DNA of 64,000 bases, taken from positions 124,001-188,000 of the forward strand of contig NZ_JAHWXM010000001.1 in the NCBI RefSeq assembly GCF_023091225.1, written 5' to 3'. Position 1 is the first letter of the stretch, and each line of letters begins with the position of its first letter. The DNA is from Microbacterium galbinum. Its GTDB lineage: Bacteria; Actinomycetota; Actinomycetes; Actinomycetales; Microbacteriaceae. The notes under the pieces are model-generated. The model was not told the origin of the DNA. It saw only the letters and a program-made list of their open reading frames with translations, and searched no databases. Below, one piece after another: positions 55,138 to 63,709 of this stretch. The position numbers and the translations under genes are program-made.

Positions 55138-56013
55138 ATGACATCCGTGATCCCTTTCCGTGAGCTTCCCGTCGACCTCGCCGACGTGCGTTATGCGTAC
55201 GGTCCCGACAGTCAGCGGAGCGCCCGGACCGCCCCTGGCGAGGTCATCGAGTTCACGATCGACGAGAGCACCGTCTTCCCCGGAACCGTGCGACGATGCT
55301 GGATCCACGTGCCGAGCGCGTACGACGGTGAGCGCGATGCGGCACTGATGGTGTTCAACGATGGCTGGTGGTACTTGGATCCCGAGGGGGAGATTCGCGC
55401 CGGAACAGTGCTCGACAATCTGATCGAGCACGGGGAGATACCTGTGACCATCAGTCTCTTCATCGACCCCGGGGTCGTGCGCGACTCGGGACACCCGAAG
55501 AACCGCAACGTCGAGTACGACGCCTTCGACGGGCGTTACGCGACATTTCTGACGACGGAGGTTCTTCCGATCGTCGAATCGCGCTTCCGGATCTCCGTGG
55601 ATCCGGGATGGCGCGGGATCTGCGGTGGCAGCTCGGGTGGGAACGCCGCGTTCACGGCCGCTTGGCAGCGGCCCGACGCGTTCTCGCGCGTCATCGCGTT
55701 CGTATCGAGCTTCGCCCAGATCCCCGGGGGCAATCCGTTTCCGCATCTGATCGCGACCGAGCCGCGGAGGAACGTGCGGTTCTTCCTTCAGGCGGCCCAT
55801 CGTGACGACGGATGGGATCAGCCGCAGATGAATCAGCTCGCGGAGAATCTCGAGGTCACGGCCGCGCTTGCACGTGGGGGTTACGACTTCCGGCTCGTGC
55901 TGGGTGATGGCGGGCACAGCCCGAACCACGCGGGCGTCCTGCTGCCGGATGCGCTTCGCTGGCTCTGGCGTGATGCGATGCACGGCAGCATCCCTGAGGC
56001 GGCTGCGTTGTGA
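55138..56013 (+). CDS. Alpha/beta-hydrolase esterase (enterochelin-esterase/EstD-like)
   Basis: A 291-residue hydrolase with ALMVFNDGWWYLDP, the nucleophile elbow GGSSGG, and the histidine in LGDGGHSPNH. It follows the IroE/Fes-like putative esterase pattern (RNVEYDAFDGRYATFLTTEVLPIVE, quoted in part) and has no signal peptide. Enterochelin esterases open siderophore trilactones; related proteins act on other esters. ATG 55138 is chosen for the leaderless -10. The stop overlaps the kinase start by GTGA, so the two are coupled. Confidence 0.78.
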   Translation: MTSVIPFRELPVDLADVRYAYGPDSQRSARTAPGEVIEFTIDESTVFPGTVRRCWIHVPSAYDGERDAALMVFNDGWWYLDPEGEIRAGTVLDNLIEHGEIPVTISLFIDPGVVRDSGHPKNRNVEYDAFDGRYATFLTTEVLPIVESRFRISVDPGWRGICGGSSGGNAAFTAAWQRPDAFSRVIAFVSSFAQIPGGNPFPHLIATEPRRNVRFFLQAAHRDDGWDQPQMNQLAENLEVTAALARGGYDFRLVLGDGGHSPNHAGVLLPDALRWLWRDAMHGSIPEAAAL

Positions 56014-56564
56014 CAGACATGCCGGACAAGAGCGGGGGTCTAGCGCGGTTCGGAACGGCAACCACGCGCCTGGTCGTCTTGCGGGGTGACTCGGCGTCGG
56101 GAAAGACGACGACGGCGCTGGCGTTACGTCGGCAACTCGGCGGACGCACCGCCCTGATCCATCAGGACTACTTCCGTCGTGAGCTCCTCTCCGACGCCGA
56201 TCGAGGCTCGGTGTCCGCTGATGCTGCGCCGCTCATCTACGCAGTCGCGCGTGAGTCGATCGACCTCGGCTACGACGTGATCCTCGAAGGAGTGCTGAAC
56301 CTGCGTGATTACGATTCGATGCTCGATCGGCTACGGCGGGATCACCCCGGCGTCACGCGCTTCTATCAGTTCGATGTGGGGTTCGAGGAGACGGTTCGGC
56401 GCCATGAGACGCGCGCGCTTCGAAGCGCGTTCGGCGCTGGCCAAATGCGCGAATGGTATGACGGGTGGGCTCCACTGACCGGGATCGACGAAGAGCGCGT
56501 CGGGCCGCACGAGTCGCCGGATGACATCGTCGCGAGGGTTCTCTGCGATCTGAGGGAGGCATGA
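56010..56564 (+). CDS. Small P-loop kinase (zeta-toxin/CPT-like)
   Basis: A 184-residue kinase of the AAA_33/zeta-toxin type: Walker A GDSASGKTT near residues 26-34, the acidic segment HQDYFRRELL, and ILEGVLN. The small-molecule target is unknown; family members phosphorylate antibiotics, nucleotides or sugars of cell-wall precursors. Translation begins at GTG 56010 inside the esterase stop, or possibly at ATG 56019. A 9-bp hairpin follows. Confidence 0.75.
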   Translation: MTDMPDKSGGLARFGTATTRLVVLRGDSASGKTTTALALRRQLGGRTALIHQDYFRRELLSDADRGSVSADAAPLIYAVARESIDLGYDVILEGVLNLRDYDSMLDRLRRDHPGVTRFYQFDVGFEETVRRHETRALRSAFGAGQMREWYDGWAPLTGIDEERVGPHESPDDIVARVLCDLREA

Positions 56565-56567
56565 GAA

Positions 56568-56593
56568 AAGCCCCGCTATCTCTCGCGGGGCTT
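56568..56593. terminator. Bidirectional hairpin between the kinase gene and tRNA-Ala
   Basis: AAGCCCCGC at 56568-56576 pairs with 56585-56593 (9 bp, eight-base loop). It lies between the plus-strand kinase stop and the 3' end of the minus-strand tRNA, so it can end both transcripts. Confidence 0.75.
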
Positions 56594-56604
56594 CCCATCT
56601 TCGG

Positions 56605-56677
56605 TGGACCTGAGGGGACTCGAACCCCTGACCCCCTGCATGCCATGCAGGTGCGCTACCAGCTGCGCCACAGGCCC
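56605..56677 (-). tRNA. tRNA-Ala (anticodon GGC)
   Basis: Read on the minus strand: acceptor GGGCCTG pairs with CAGGTCC through a G3-U70 wobble pair, the identity mark of tRNA-Ala. The D arm is GCGC-AGCTGGTA-GCGC, the anticodon arm CCTGC-ATGGCAT-GCAGG giving anticodon GGC, and the T arm AGGGG-TTCGAGT-CCCCT. The terminal CCA is not encoded. Confidence 0.96.
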
Positions 56678-56832
56678 AGAATCGCTCCGGACTGACCGGG
56701 GCAACTCGAAAAGCGTACTACAGGTCGCGAGCTCAACACCAATCGGCGCGAGCCGCCCGGGCGCGTCGTGATGCGGAACAGGTACGAGAGCCCCGGGGGA
56801 ACAACGGCGGGTGCCCGCACGTTCACGTCAGC

Positions 56833-57894
56833 GTGAGCATCCTCGACAGCATCGTGATCGGCGCGGGTCAGGCCGGACTGTCGGCGTCGTACCACCTGAC
56901 GCGGCTCGGCATCTCGCACGTGGTGCTCGATTCCGACGCCGAGCCGGGCGGAGCCTGGCAGCACCGATGGGATGCCCTGACGATGCGCGACGTGCACGGG
57001 GTCGCAGAGCTCCCGGGCGACACTCCGCCCCCGCGTGACGGCCAGCGCGCGAACATCGTCGTCCCCGCCTACTTCGCCGCCTACGAGCGAACCCATGTCC
57101 TTCCGATCATCCGCCCCGTCACGGTCGATCGCGTGGACGACGAGGACGGCGTGCTCGTGACACGAGCAGGGGAGCGGGAGTGGCGCTCGCGCACCCTGGT
57201 GAACGCGACCGGCACCTGGACGCATCCGTTCCTGCCGCACTACCCGGGCATGGAGACGTTCCTCGGCGAGCAGCTGCACACGATCGATTACCCTGGCCCC
57301 GAGCACTTCCGAGGGAAGCGCGTTCTCGTGGTCGGGGGCGGGGCATCCGCTGTCCAGTTCCTCGGCGCGCTCGCCCCGATCACCGACACCCTCTGGGTGA
57401 CGCGGCGCGAGCCGGTCTGGCGCACCGACGACTTCACGCCCGAGGCGGGCGCGGCTGCAGTCGCACTCGTCGAGCAGCGCGTCGCGCAGGGGCTGCCGCC
57501 GCAGAGCGTCGTGAGCGTCACCGGGCTCATGCTCCGCGAACAGGAGCGAGAAGCCGAGCGCCTGGGAGCATACTCTGCACGGCGACCCATGTTCACGCGT
57601 ATCGAACCCGACGGCGTGCGCTGGGCCGACGGATCGTTCGAGCGAGTCGACGCGATCCTGTGGGCGACCGGGTTCCGGCCCGCGATCGGTCACCTCGCCC
57701 CGCTGCACCTGCGCAGCGCCGCGGGAGGCATCCAGCTCGATCGTGGCGGACGGGGAACGACGGCCGTCGCCGATCCCCGGATCCAGCTCGTGGGTTACGG
57801 GCCCTCGGCGAGCACGATCGGGGCGAACCGTGCAGGGCGCTCTGCCGCGACCGGAGTGCGGCGAGCGCTGGCGAACGTTCCCTCGATACGCTGA
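56833..57894 (+). CDS. Flavin-dependent monooxygenase-like NAD(P)/FAD oxidoreductase
   Basis: A 353-residue flavoprotein with the FAD-binding GAGQAG at 10-15, an NAD(P)-binding VLVVGGGASAVQF near residue 165, and WATGFRPA near the C-terminus, the layout of the shorter bacterial flavin-containing monooxygenases and related pyridine nucleotide-disulfide oxidoreductases. No substrate can be assigned. It starts at GTG 56833. It precedes two small membrane protein genes and may share their transcript. Confidence 0.85.
   Translation: MSILDSIVIGAGQAGLSASYHLTRLGISHVVLDSDAEPGGAWQHRWDALTMRDVHGVAELPGDTPPPRDGQRANIVVPAYFAAYERTHVLPIIRPVTVDRVDDEDGVLVTRAGEREWRSRTLVNATGTWTHPFLPHYPGMETFLGEQLHTIDYPGPEHFRGKRVLVVGGGASAVQFLGALAPITDTLWVTRREPVWRTDDFTPEAGAAAVALVEQRVAQGLPPQSVVSVTGLMLREQEREAERLGAYSARRPMFTRIEPDGVRWADGSFERVDAILWATGFRPAIGHLAPLHLRSAAGGIQLDRGGRGTTAVADPRIQLVGYGPSASTIGANRAGRSAATGVRRALANVPSIR
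57887..57892 (+). promoter_or_regulatory. -10 box (TACGCT) of the DUF3592-like gene, leaderless arrangement
   Basis: TACGCT, six bases (GAAGGC), then ATG 57899. The box lies in the last codons of the upstream gene, so this gene can be read from its own promoter or by read-through. Confidence 0.4.
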
Positions 57895-57898
57895 AGGC

Positions 57899-58690
57899 AT
57901 GCTTCGCCTCGCACTGCTGATCGTTTGGTTGCTGCTCACCGCCTGGCTGGTGATCTGGACGGGCGAGGGGCTCTTCGGAATCGATCAGCGGCAGTCGATA
58001 CTCCCTTTCGGGGGCGACAGCCTCGGTGCCCCGATCATGATCGGCGTGGCCTGGGGGCTTCTCCTCACCTTCGGGGGCGTGATGCTCGGCCCTGCCCGCC
58101 GACGACTCGCACGCGCGGGTGACGCACGGATCGGTATCGGACGCATCGTCGAGGTCGAGACCACGGGAACGACCATCAACGACGTGCCTCAGTACGACAT
58201 CTTCCTCCGCGTGACCCCGACCGATGGCGACGACTTCGTGGCACAGCTGCGCACCCTCGTGCCGCTCGCCGACGTGGGGGCGCTGCAGGTCGGACAACCG
58301 TTCGCGGTGCGATACCGGCCCGGCGACCACGACGCCCTCGAACTCGTGGATCCGTCCGATCCGGCGGTGAGCGAGGCGTTGCTGCAATGGCGCATCGACC
58401 GCGGACTGATCGACCCGAGCCAGGTGCGGGCGCGCACGACCGGTACGCAGGTTCCGGCATCCGTTCTCGAGATCCGGCCCACCGGGCGCCGTCGTGAAGG
58501 CCAGTCCGAACTCGCGCTGCGGGTGCTGCTCGCGCCCGAGGGAGGGGAGACCTGGGAGGCCGACACCACGGTGTTCGTGTATCCGCAGGCGATCCCGCAT
58601 CTGCAGGTCGGCGCCCCGATCTGGGCGTTCTATCGCCGGGAGGATCCGCAGACCGTGGCCGTGACGATCGAGAAGGAGGCCGGGCGATGA
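57899..58690 (+). CDS. Membrane protein with two DUF3592-like domains
   Basis: A 263-residue protein with two N-terminal helices (LALLIVWLLLTAWLVIW, IMIGVAWGLLLTFGGVML) and a long cytoplasmic or external part in which the same beta motif appears twice: QVGQPFAVRYRPGDHDALEL and QVGAPIWAFYRREDPQTVAV. Each has the DUF3592-like end VxxxYxPxxP-type pattern. Function unknown. The stop overlaps the next gene by ATGA. Confidence 0.7.
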   Translation: MLRLALLIVWLLLTAWLVIWTGEGLFGIDQRQSILPFGGDSLGAPIMIGVAWGLLLTFGGVMLGPARRRLARAGDARIGIGRIVEVETTGTTINDVPQYDIFLRVTPTDGDDFVAQLRTLVPLADVGALQVGQPFAVRYRPGDHDALELVDPSDPAVSEALLQWRIDRGLIDPSQVRARTTGTQVPASVLEIRPTGRRREGQSELALRVLLAPEGGETWEADTTVFVYPQAIPHLQVGAPIWAFYRREDPQTVAVTIEKEAGR

Positions 58691-59214
58691 ACCCCCTCGA
58701 CACCCTGTTCTGGCTGCTGAACTTCCCTGCGTCCCACGCCTACGCGATGGTCTTCATCGCCGGCTTCTCGATCCTCGGGCTGTTCGCGATCTCGGCGAAA
58801 CGCACGAGTCCGGGTGCGGCGCTGCGCCGTGTGCGGGAGCGCGAGGGTCTCCTCCCGGAGGGCGGCGCGACGCGCCGCGACATCGGCGGAACGACCGTGC
58901 GCGTGCTGTTCCGCATCCTCGCCTTCGTGATGCTCGCGAACCTCGTCATCGGCATCCTGAGCCTGACCGGTGTGCCGGTCACGCGCGCGTACATCTACGA
59001 CAACGGCCGCCCGACCGTCGGAACGCTCGACGGCGACTGGGTCACCTTCACCACGGGCGACGGGGTGGAGTACACCCTCGAGAGCAACTTCTTCAGCCCG
59101 GCCGTCTTCCCCGATCGCGATGCGTACATACCGGGCGGTCAGGGTGTGGTCGTACGCTACCTTCCGAGCCATCCGCAAGCTTTCGTGATCGACAGCTCTC
59201 AGCTGCCGGAGTGA
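58687..59214 (+). CDS. Membrane protein with DUF3592-like domain
   Basis: A 175-residue protein with two helices (residues about 17-37 and 76-96, YAMVFIAGFSILGLFAIS and VLFRILAFVMLANLVIGIL), then an extracytoplasmic DUF3592-like domain (TGDGVEYTLESNFFSP, QGVVVRYLPSHPQAFVIDS). It is coupled to the preceding gene and probably forms a complex with it. Confidence 0.7.
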   Translation: MNPLDTLFWLLNFPASHAYAMVFIAGFSILGLFAISAKRTSPGAALRRVREREGLLPEGGATRRDIGGTTVRVLFRILAFVMLANLVIGILSLTGVPVTRAYIYDNGRPTVGTLDGDWVTFTTGDGVEYTLESNFFSPAVFPDRDAYIPGGQGVVVRYLPSHPQAFVIDSSQLPE

Positions 59215-59224
59215 GGAGAATCGC

Positions 59225-59878
59225 ATGTCCCGCATCATCGTCTTCGGAGGGCACGGCCGTATCGCCCTGCTGCTCGCCCCGCTCCTGGTCGCCCGCGGCG
59301 ACGAGGTGACCGCCGTCATCCGCAACCCCCAGCACATCGCCGACGTCGAAGCCGCGGGCGCGCGTCCGCTCGTGGCCGACATCGAGTCGCTCGATGTCGC
59401 GGGGATCGCCGATCTGATCCGCGGTCAGGACGCGGTCGTCTGGTCGGCCGGCGCCGGTGGGGGAGACGCGCAGCGCACCTATGCGGTCGACCGCGATGCC
59501 GCGATCCGCTCGATGGACGCGGCCGAGGTCGCGGGAGTCCGCCGCTACGTGATGGTGTCGTGGATCGGCTCGACCGCCGACCACGGCGTGCCCGAGAGCG
59601 ACGGCTTCTTCGCCTACGCCGATGCGAAGTGGGCGGCCGACGAGCACCTGCGCTCCACCGATCTCGACGGCACGATCCTCGGCCCCGGCACCCTCACGTT
59701 CGACGACCCGACCGGTCGCATCGTGCTCGACCCCGAGGGCAAGGGCGAGGTGTCGCGTGCGGATGTCGCCGCGGTCATCGCTGCCGCGCTCGTCGAGCCG
59801 TCGACGTTCGGGCGCACCATCCGGTTCGGCAACGGTTCGGCCGACGCCGCCCTGCCCATCGCCGAGGCTTTGAGCTGA
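59225..59878 (+). CDS. Atypical SDR / NAD(P)-binding protein
   Basis: A 217-residue Rossmann protein of the NAD(P)H-binding SDR type: IIVFGGHGRIALLLAPLL at the nucleotide site, VWSAGAGGGD, and YVMVSWIGS; the Tyr-Lys catalytic pair is not in the usual place. Similar proteins are used as flavin or biliverdin reductase-like enzymes or redox sensors. GAGGAG precedes ATG 59225. Confidence 0.8.
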   Translation: MSRIIVFGGHGRIALLLAPLLVARGDEVTAVIRNPQHIADVEAAGARPLVADIESLDVAGIADLIRGQDAVVWSAGAGGGDAQRTYAVDRDAAIRSMDAAEVAGVRRYVMVSWIGSTADHGVPESDGFFAYADAKWAADEHLRSTDLDGTILGPGTLTFDDPTGRIVLDPEGKGEVSRADVAAVIAAALVEPSTFGRTIRFGNGSADAALPIAEALS

Positions 59879-59882
59879 TCGG

Positions 59883-61088
59883 ATGAGAGCGCTGCGTCGC
59901 TGGATGCTCGCGACCGTCGCCGCCCTCGCGGTGGCGGCGGTCGCGGCACCGGCGGCGGCGCAGACGCCATCGGATGATCCGCGGCCGACCGCTCTTCGTC
60001 TGCAGACGGATGCCGCGACCCCGGCGGCTCTCGGACCCGCTGCGCGCGCGGAGGCAGAGGTGCGCGGCATGAGCGTCGCCGAGCAGGCGGCGAGCGTCGT
60101 GATGGGACACATCCCGGTGGCGGATCCCGCGGCACTCCACGCGTACATGCAGCAGGGACTCGGCGGCTTCATCCTGATGGGCTCGAACATTCCCGCCACC
60201 GAGCCGGAACTGCGCGCGCTCACCTCCGCGTTGACGGTCGACGAGTCGCTTCCTCCGCTGATCGCGATCGACCAGGAGGGCGGAATCGTCTCGCGTCTGC
60301 CGTCCGACGCGTTCGCGGCATCGACGACTCTGAAGTCCGCGCCGGTGGAGGACACGACGGATGCCTTCACGGCACGGGCCTCACTGGTCGCCCGCGCCGG
60401 GGTCAATGTCAACTTCGGCACCGTCGCCGACGTCACCGCGGATTCCGCATCCTTCATCTACGGGCGGGCTCTCGGCACCGACCCGTCGTCGGCCTCGGAG
60501 CGCGTCGCGGCGGCGACGACGGCGCAGGAGGAGTTCCTCGCTTCGACCCTCAAGCACTTCCCGGGACACGGAGCGGCGGAGGGGGATTCGCATCACGCGA
60601 TCCCGACGACGCCGATGTCGAAGGAGCAGTGGCGCACGGCCGACGAGCCCCCGTTCGCCGCCGGGATCGATGCGGGTGCCTCGCTGCTGATGTTCGGACA
60701 CCTCGCCTACACCGCGGTCGATGCCGCGCCCGCGTCGATGTCGGCCGAGTGGCATCGGATCGCTCGCGAGGAACTCGGGTTCGACGGCGTCATGGTGACC
60801 GACGATCTGGGCATGCTGCTCTCGTCGGGCGACCCCGCCTACGCGGATCCGGTGGCGAACGGCGTCGCCGCGATCGCCGCGGGCAACGACCTCGTGCTCA
60901 TGATCGCGGGGTCCACGCCCGAGACCGCCGGTCGAATGGTCGCGGGACTGGTCGCCGCCGTGGAGTCCGGCGACCTGCCGGCAGAGCGACTCGCCGATGC
61001 GGCGACGCGCGTCAGGGAGCTGCGCCTCGAGCTGGCCGCCGACACCGCCGACTGGTCGGTGTGCGAGGACTGCACGCCCGCCGGCTGA
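59883..61088 (+). CDS. Exported glycoside hydrolase family 3 (NagZ-like beta-N-acetylhexosaminidase)
   Basis: A 401-residue protein with a cleavable signal peptide (cut likely after AAA near residue 26), then a GH3 N-terminal barrel with GGFILMGSNI, AIDQEGGIVSRL, the NagZ signature KHFPGHG and the catalytic nucleophile in VMVTDDLGM. There is no C-terminal GH3 domain. It would remove beta-linked N-acetylglucosamine from cell-wall or chitin fragments outside the cell. Two Cys close to the C-terminus (VCEDC) are unusual for the family. Confidence 0.9.
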   Translation: MRALRRWMLATVAALAVAAVAAPAAAQTPSDDPRPTALRLQTDAATPAALGPAARAEAEVRGMSVAEQAASVVMGHIPVADPAALHAYMQQGLGGFILMGSNIPATEPELRALTSALTVDESLPPLIAIDQEGGIVSRLPSDAFAASTTLKSAPVEDTTDAFTARASLVARAGVNVNFGTVADVTADSASFIYGRALGTDPSSASERVAAATTAQEEFLASTLKHFPGHGAAEGDSHHAIPTTPMSKEQWRTADEPPFAAGIDAGASLLMFGHLAYTAVDAAPASMSAEWHRIAREELGFDGVMVTDDLGMLLSSGDPAYADPVANGVAAIAAGNDLVLMIAGSTPETAGRMVAGLVAAVESGDLPAERLADAATRVRELRLELAADTADWSVCEDCTPAG

Positions 61089-61095
61089 ACTCGCC

Positions 61096-61965
61096 TTACG
61101 CGGCCGCGGTATCCGCATCGCCGAGCCACGCGTCGAGCAGCGCCGTGCGCAATGCCGCACCGCGGTCGGCGAAGACCCGCTGGCGGCGCACGTAGTCCGC
61201 CTTGCCCTCGCTCGTCTCGATCGGCACCGGCTCGACGTTCCAGGCCGAGAGGTCGTAGGGGGCGGCCTGCATGTCGAGCAGACGGATGTCGCGCGCGAGC
61301 TCGAACGCATCGAGCAGCAGGTCGCCGGGAACGAGGGGACCGAGCTTGGTCGCCCACTTGTAGAGGTCCATCCCCGCGTGCAGGCAGCCCGGCTGCTCGA
61401 ACAGCGGCTGCTCCTCGCGCGTGAGCGCCGAGCGGTTGAGGGGCACGGCCTCGGGAGTGAAGAAGCGGAAGGCATCGAAGTGGGTGCAGCGCAGATCGTG
61501 CGCCTCGACCACCGCGTCGGTGCCCTCTCGTCCCAGCCGGAGCGGCACGGGATGGCGGTGCTCGTCCGCCTGGTAGACCATGGCCCACTCGTGCAGACCG
61601 AAGCAGCCGAACTGTCCGGGCCGTGAAGCGGTGCGGCGCAGCATCCGTTCGACGAGTCCCGCGAGTTCCGGCTTCTCGCGCGCGAAAGCCGGAGCGTCGG
61701 GCACGACGCTGCCGGGAGCCGATCCCGCGGCGTACCAACGCCAGCCCGCGCGTTCCGCAGCGTCGGCGAGCTCGACGCCCGCGCCGGGATGCCAGCGACG
61801 CACCTGCGCGGGCTTGTACGAGTAGTAGGTGAAGAGGAAGTCCCACACGGGGTGCTTCTCCCCGGCCGCGGCGCGCGAGCGGTGCTCGGCGGTCAGGGCG
61901 TCGGCGCGCTCCTGGTGGGCGTGCTCCCGCGCGCGCCAGTCGACCTCGTCCAGGGGGAGGGACAT
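61096..61965 (-). CDS. Conserved actinobacterial protein, often named 3-methyladenine DNA glycosylase
   Basis: A 289-residue soluble protein with HPVWDFLFTYYSYKPAQVRRWHPG, CFGLHEWAMVYQ and GCLHAGMDLYKWATKLGPLVPGDLLLDAFELARDIRLLDM (start and end segments quoted only). The name used in databases comes from old annotation; no helix-hairpin-helix or other glycosylase motif can be seen, so I would not rely on it. Last gene of an operon with DedA and App1-like genes. ATG 61965 is one base past the upstream stop. Confidence 0.65.
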   Translation of the reverse strand: MSLPLDEVDWRAREHAHQERADALTAEHRSRAAAGEKHPVWDFLFTYYSYKPAQVRRWHPGAGVELADAAERAGWRWYAAGSAPGSVVPDAPAFAREKPELAGLVERMLRRTASRPGQFGCFGLHEWAMVYQADEHRHPVPLRLGREGTDAVVEAHDLRCTHFDAFRFFTPEAVPLNRSALTREEQPLFEQPGCLHAGMDLYKWATKLGPLVPGDLLLDAFELARDIRLLDMQAAPYDLSAWNVEPVPIETSEGKADYVRRQRVFADRGAALRTALLDAWLGDADTAAA

Positions 61966-61966
61966 G

Positions 61967-62992
61967 TCAGTCCAGGATGCCGGCGTCGCCGAGCCGGTCG
62001 CGGAGTCCGGCGCCGTCCTCGGCGCTGACCCACGGCACGTCTTCGTCGCCGTGCGGCTCGGCATCCGTGCGCCCACCGGCGAGAACGGCCTCTGCGGGGA
62101 GCAGACGACGGATCGCCACGCCGGCGACGGACTCGGGATGCTCCTCGAGGAAGGTCGAGTAGATGGCCTCGTCATGCTGCCCGTCGTCGCCGATGAGCAG
62201 CCAGCGCACGTGCGGGAACTCGTCGGCGAGCCGACGCAGGTTGGTGAGCTTGTGCTCACGGCCGCTGCGGAACCAGCGGTCGTGCGTGGGGCCCCAGTCG
62301 GTGAGGAGCATGGAACCGGCGGGGAAGAGGTGGCGGCTCAGGAAGCGACGGAGCGTCGGCGCGATGTTCCATGCGCCGGTCGACAGGTACACCATCGGAG
62401 CGCCGGGGTGCTGGCGCAGCAACTGGTCGAGGAGCACTCCCATGCCGGGCACGGGGATGCGGGCGTGCTCGTCGAGCACGAAGGAGTTCCAGAACGCGAT
62501 GAACGGACGCGGCAGAGCGGTCACCATCACGGTGTCGTCGACGTCGGAGACGACCCCGAACGTGGTGGACTCGCCGACGACGAAGGCGGTCGCCTCGACC
62601 GGCTCCTGCTCTTCCGTCGACACGCGGAACGTCTGCCATCCGGCGTCGAGATCCGCGTGGATCACGGCGTCCACGACGCCGCCGCGATCGGCGACGACCT
62701 GGTGAACCGTGTCGCCGACGTGCACCGAGACCTTCGCGAAGCTCACCGGGATCCCGACGAAGCTTCGCCAGCCGCGGATGCTCGCGAGCTCCCCATCCTT
62801 GCCGCGTCGCTGCGGCGGCACGATCAGGACGCGCCCGACGACGCGCACCCAGCCGGGTCCGCCATAGCCCGGGAACGGCACGACCGTCGCGGTGCGACCC
62901 CGCTTGCGCGCACGAACTTCACGCCACACATGGAAGCGGTGTTCGAGTCGGGCGAACCAGTGGATCCGGGGCGCCGGGGGTGCGGAAGCCAT
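61967..62992 (-). CDS. App1-family (DUF2183) phosphatase
   Basis: A 341-residue protein of the phosphatidate-phosphatase APP1 catalytic family. It has the haloacid-dehalogenase-like motif DVDDT at 150-154 (VVSDVDDTV), a second motif region PMVYLSTGAWNIAP and GDDGQHDEAIYSTF supplying the third acidic cluster. It probably removes phosphate from a lipid or phospho-metabolite. Four bases separate it from DedA, so membrane-lipid related work is a plausible reason for grouping. Confidence 0.82.
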   Translation of the reverse strand: MASAPPAPRIHWFARLEHRFHVWREVRARKRGRTATVVPFPGYGGPGWVRVVGRVLIVPPQRRGKDGELASIRGWRSFVGIPVSFAKVSVHVGDTVHQVVADRGGVVDAVIHADLDAGWQTFRVSTEEQEPVEATAFVVGESTTFGVVSDVDDTVMVTALPRPFIAFWNSFVLDEHARIPVPGMGVLLDQLLRQHPGAPMVYLSTGAWNIAPTLRRFLSRHLFPAGSMLLTDWGPTHDRWFRSGREHKLTNLRRLADEFPHVRWLLIGDDGQHDEAIYSTFLEEHPESVAGVAIRRLLPAEAVLAGGRTDAEPHGDEDVPWVSAEDGAGLRDRLGDAGILD

Positions 62993-62996
62993 TGGC

Positions 62997-63668
62997 TCAG
63001 TCTTTCACGTCCGCCTCGGGTTCCGTGTCGTGGGCCTCGAGGTGGCGGGCTTCCGAGCGCTCGAGGAGCTTCTTGCCGAGGTAGACCACGACGAGGAAGA
63101 CGACGATGATGCCGACGAAGATGTATCCGGCGTAGTGCACGCGATCGACCATCTCGTCGAAGGTCAGCGCGGCGAGAGAGGTGACACTGACGTACGCGAC
63201 CGCCCAGATCACGCAGGCGGGAGCCGTCCACGCCAGGAAACGCCGGTACGAGTAGGCGCTCATGCCGACCGTGAGGGGCACGAGGGAGTGCAGCACGGGC
63301 AGGAATCGCGAGAGGAAGATCGCGATTCCACCGCGGCGTTGCAGATAGCGCTCGGCACGCACCCAGTTCTTCTCGCCGATCCGGCGCCCGAGCCACGACG
63401 TGCGGATGCGGGGGCCGAGCCAGCGACCCAGGGCGAAACCGATGCTCTCGCCGATCAGCGCGCCGATGACGACGGCGATCACCATCGCGGTCGCCTCGAC
63501 CGGACCTCGGACGCCGATCGAGGCCATGATCACGACGGTGTCGCCGGGCACGATGAGTCCGATGAGGACGCTGGTCTCGAGCATGACGGCGACGCCGGCG
63601 ATGAGAGTGCGGGTGACGGGGTCGATCGAACGGATGAATTCGAACAGCCAGGTCAAGAGGTCATCCAC
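62997..63668 (-). CDS. DedA-family membrane protein
   Basis: A 223-residue membrane protein with five to six helices and the DedA pattern PGDTVVIMASIG, GESIGFALGRWLG and FLSRFLPVLHSLVPLTVGMSAYSYRRF (only parts quoted). DedA proteins help recycle lipid carriers and maintain membrane potential. GTG 63668 is chosen because a -10 box ends six bases before it; ATG is not available in frame nearby. It leads the operon with the App1-like gene. Confidence 0.87.
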   Translation of the reverse strand: MDDLLTWLFEFIRSIDPVTRTLIAGVAVMLETSVLIGLIVPGDTVVIMASIGVRGPVEATAMVIAVVIGALIGESIGFALGRWLGPRIRTSWLGRRIGEKNWVRAERYLQRRGGIAIFLSRFLPVLHSLVPLTVGMSAYSYRRFLAWTAPACVIWAVAYVSVTSLAALTFDEMVDRVHYAGYIFVGIIVVFLVVVYLGKKLLERSEARHLEAHDTEPEADVKD

Positions 63669-63674
63669 AGCACG

Positions 63675-63680
63675 AGAATA
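63675..63680 (-). promoter_or_regulatory. -10 box (TATTCT) of the DedA gene, leaderless arrangement
   Basis: On the minus strand TATTCT, six bases (CGTGCT), then GTG 63668. It stands 17 bases from the divergent pabB -10 box. Confidence 0.45.
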
Positions 63681-63697
63681 CGGGAGCGGCCAGGTTC

Positions 63698-63703
63698 TAG
63701 GCT
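63698..63703 (+). promoter_or_regulatory. -10 box (TAGGCT) of pabB, leaderless arrangement
   Basis: TAGGCT, six bases (GACAAG), then GTG 63710. With the DedA box it forms a compact divergent promoter pair of only 41 bases between the two start codons. Confidence 0.45.
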
Positions 63704-63709
63704 GACAAG

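Noticed and set aside
56605..56677. tRNA-Gly(GCC)
   Set aside because: Arises if the anticodon loop is misread on the wrong strand; on the minus strand it is ATGGCAT, anticodon GGC, and G3-U70 confirms alanine.
61096..61965. Confident naming as 3-methyladenine DNA glycosylase
   Set aside because: No glycosylase motif is visible; the name is kept only as a database habit.
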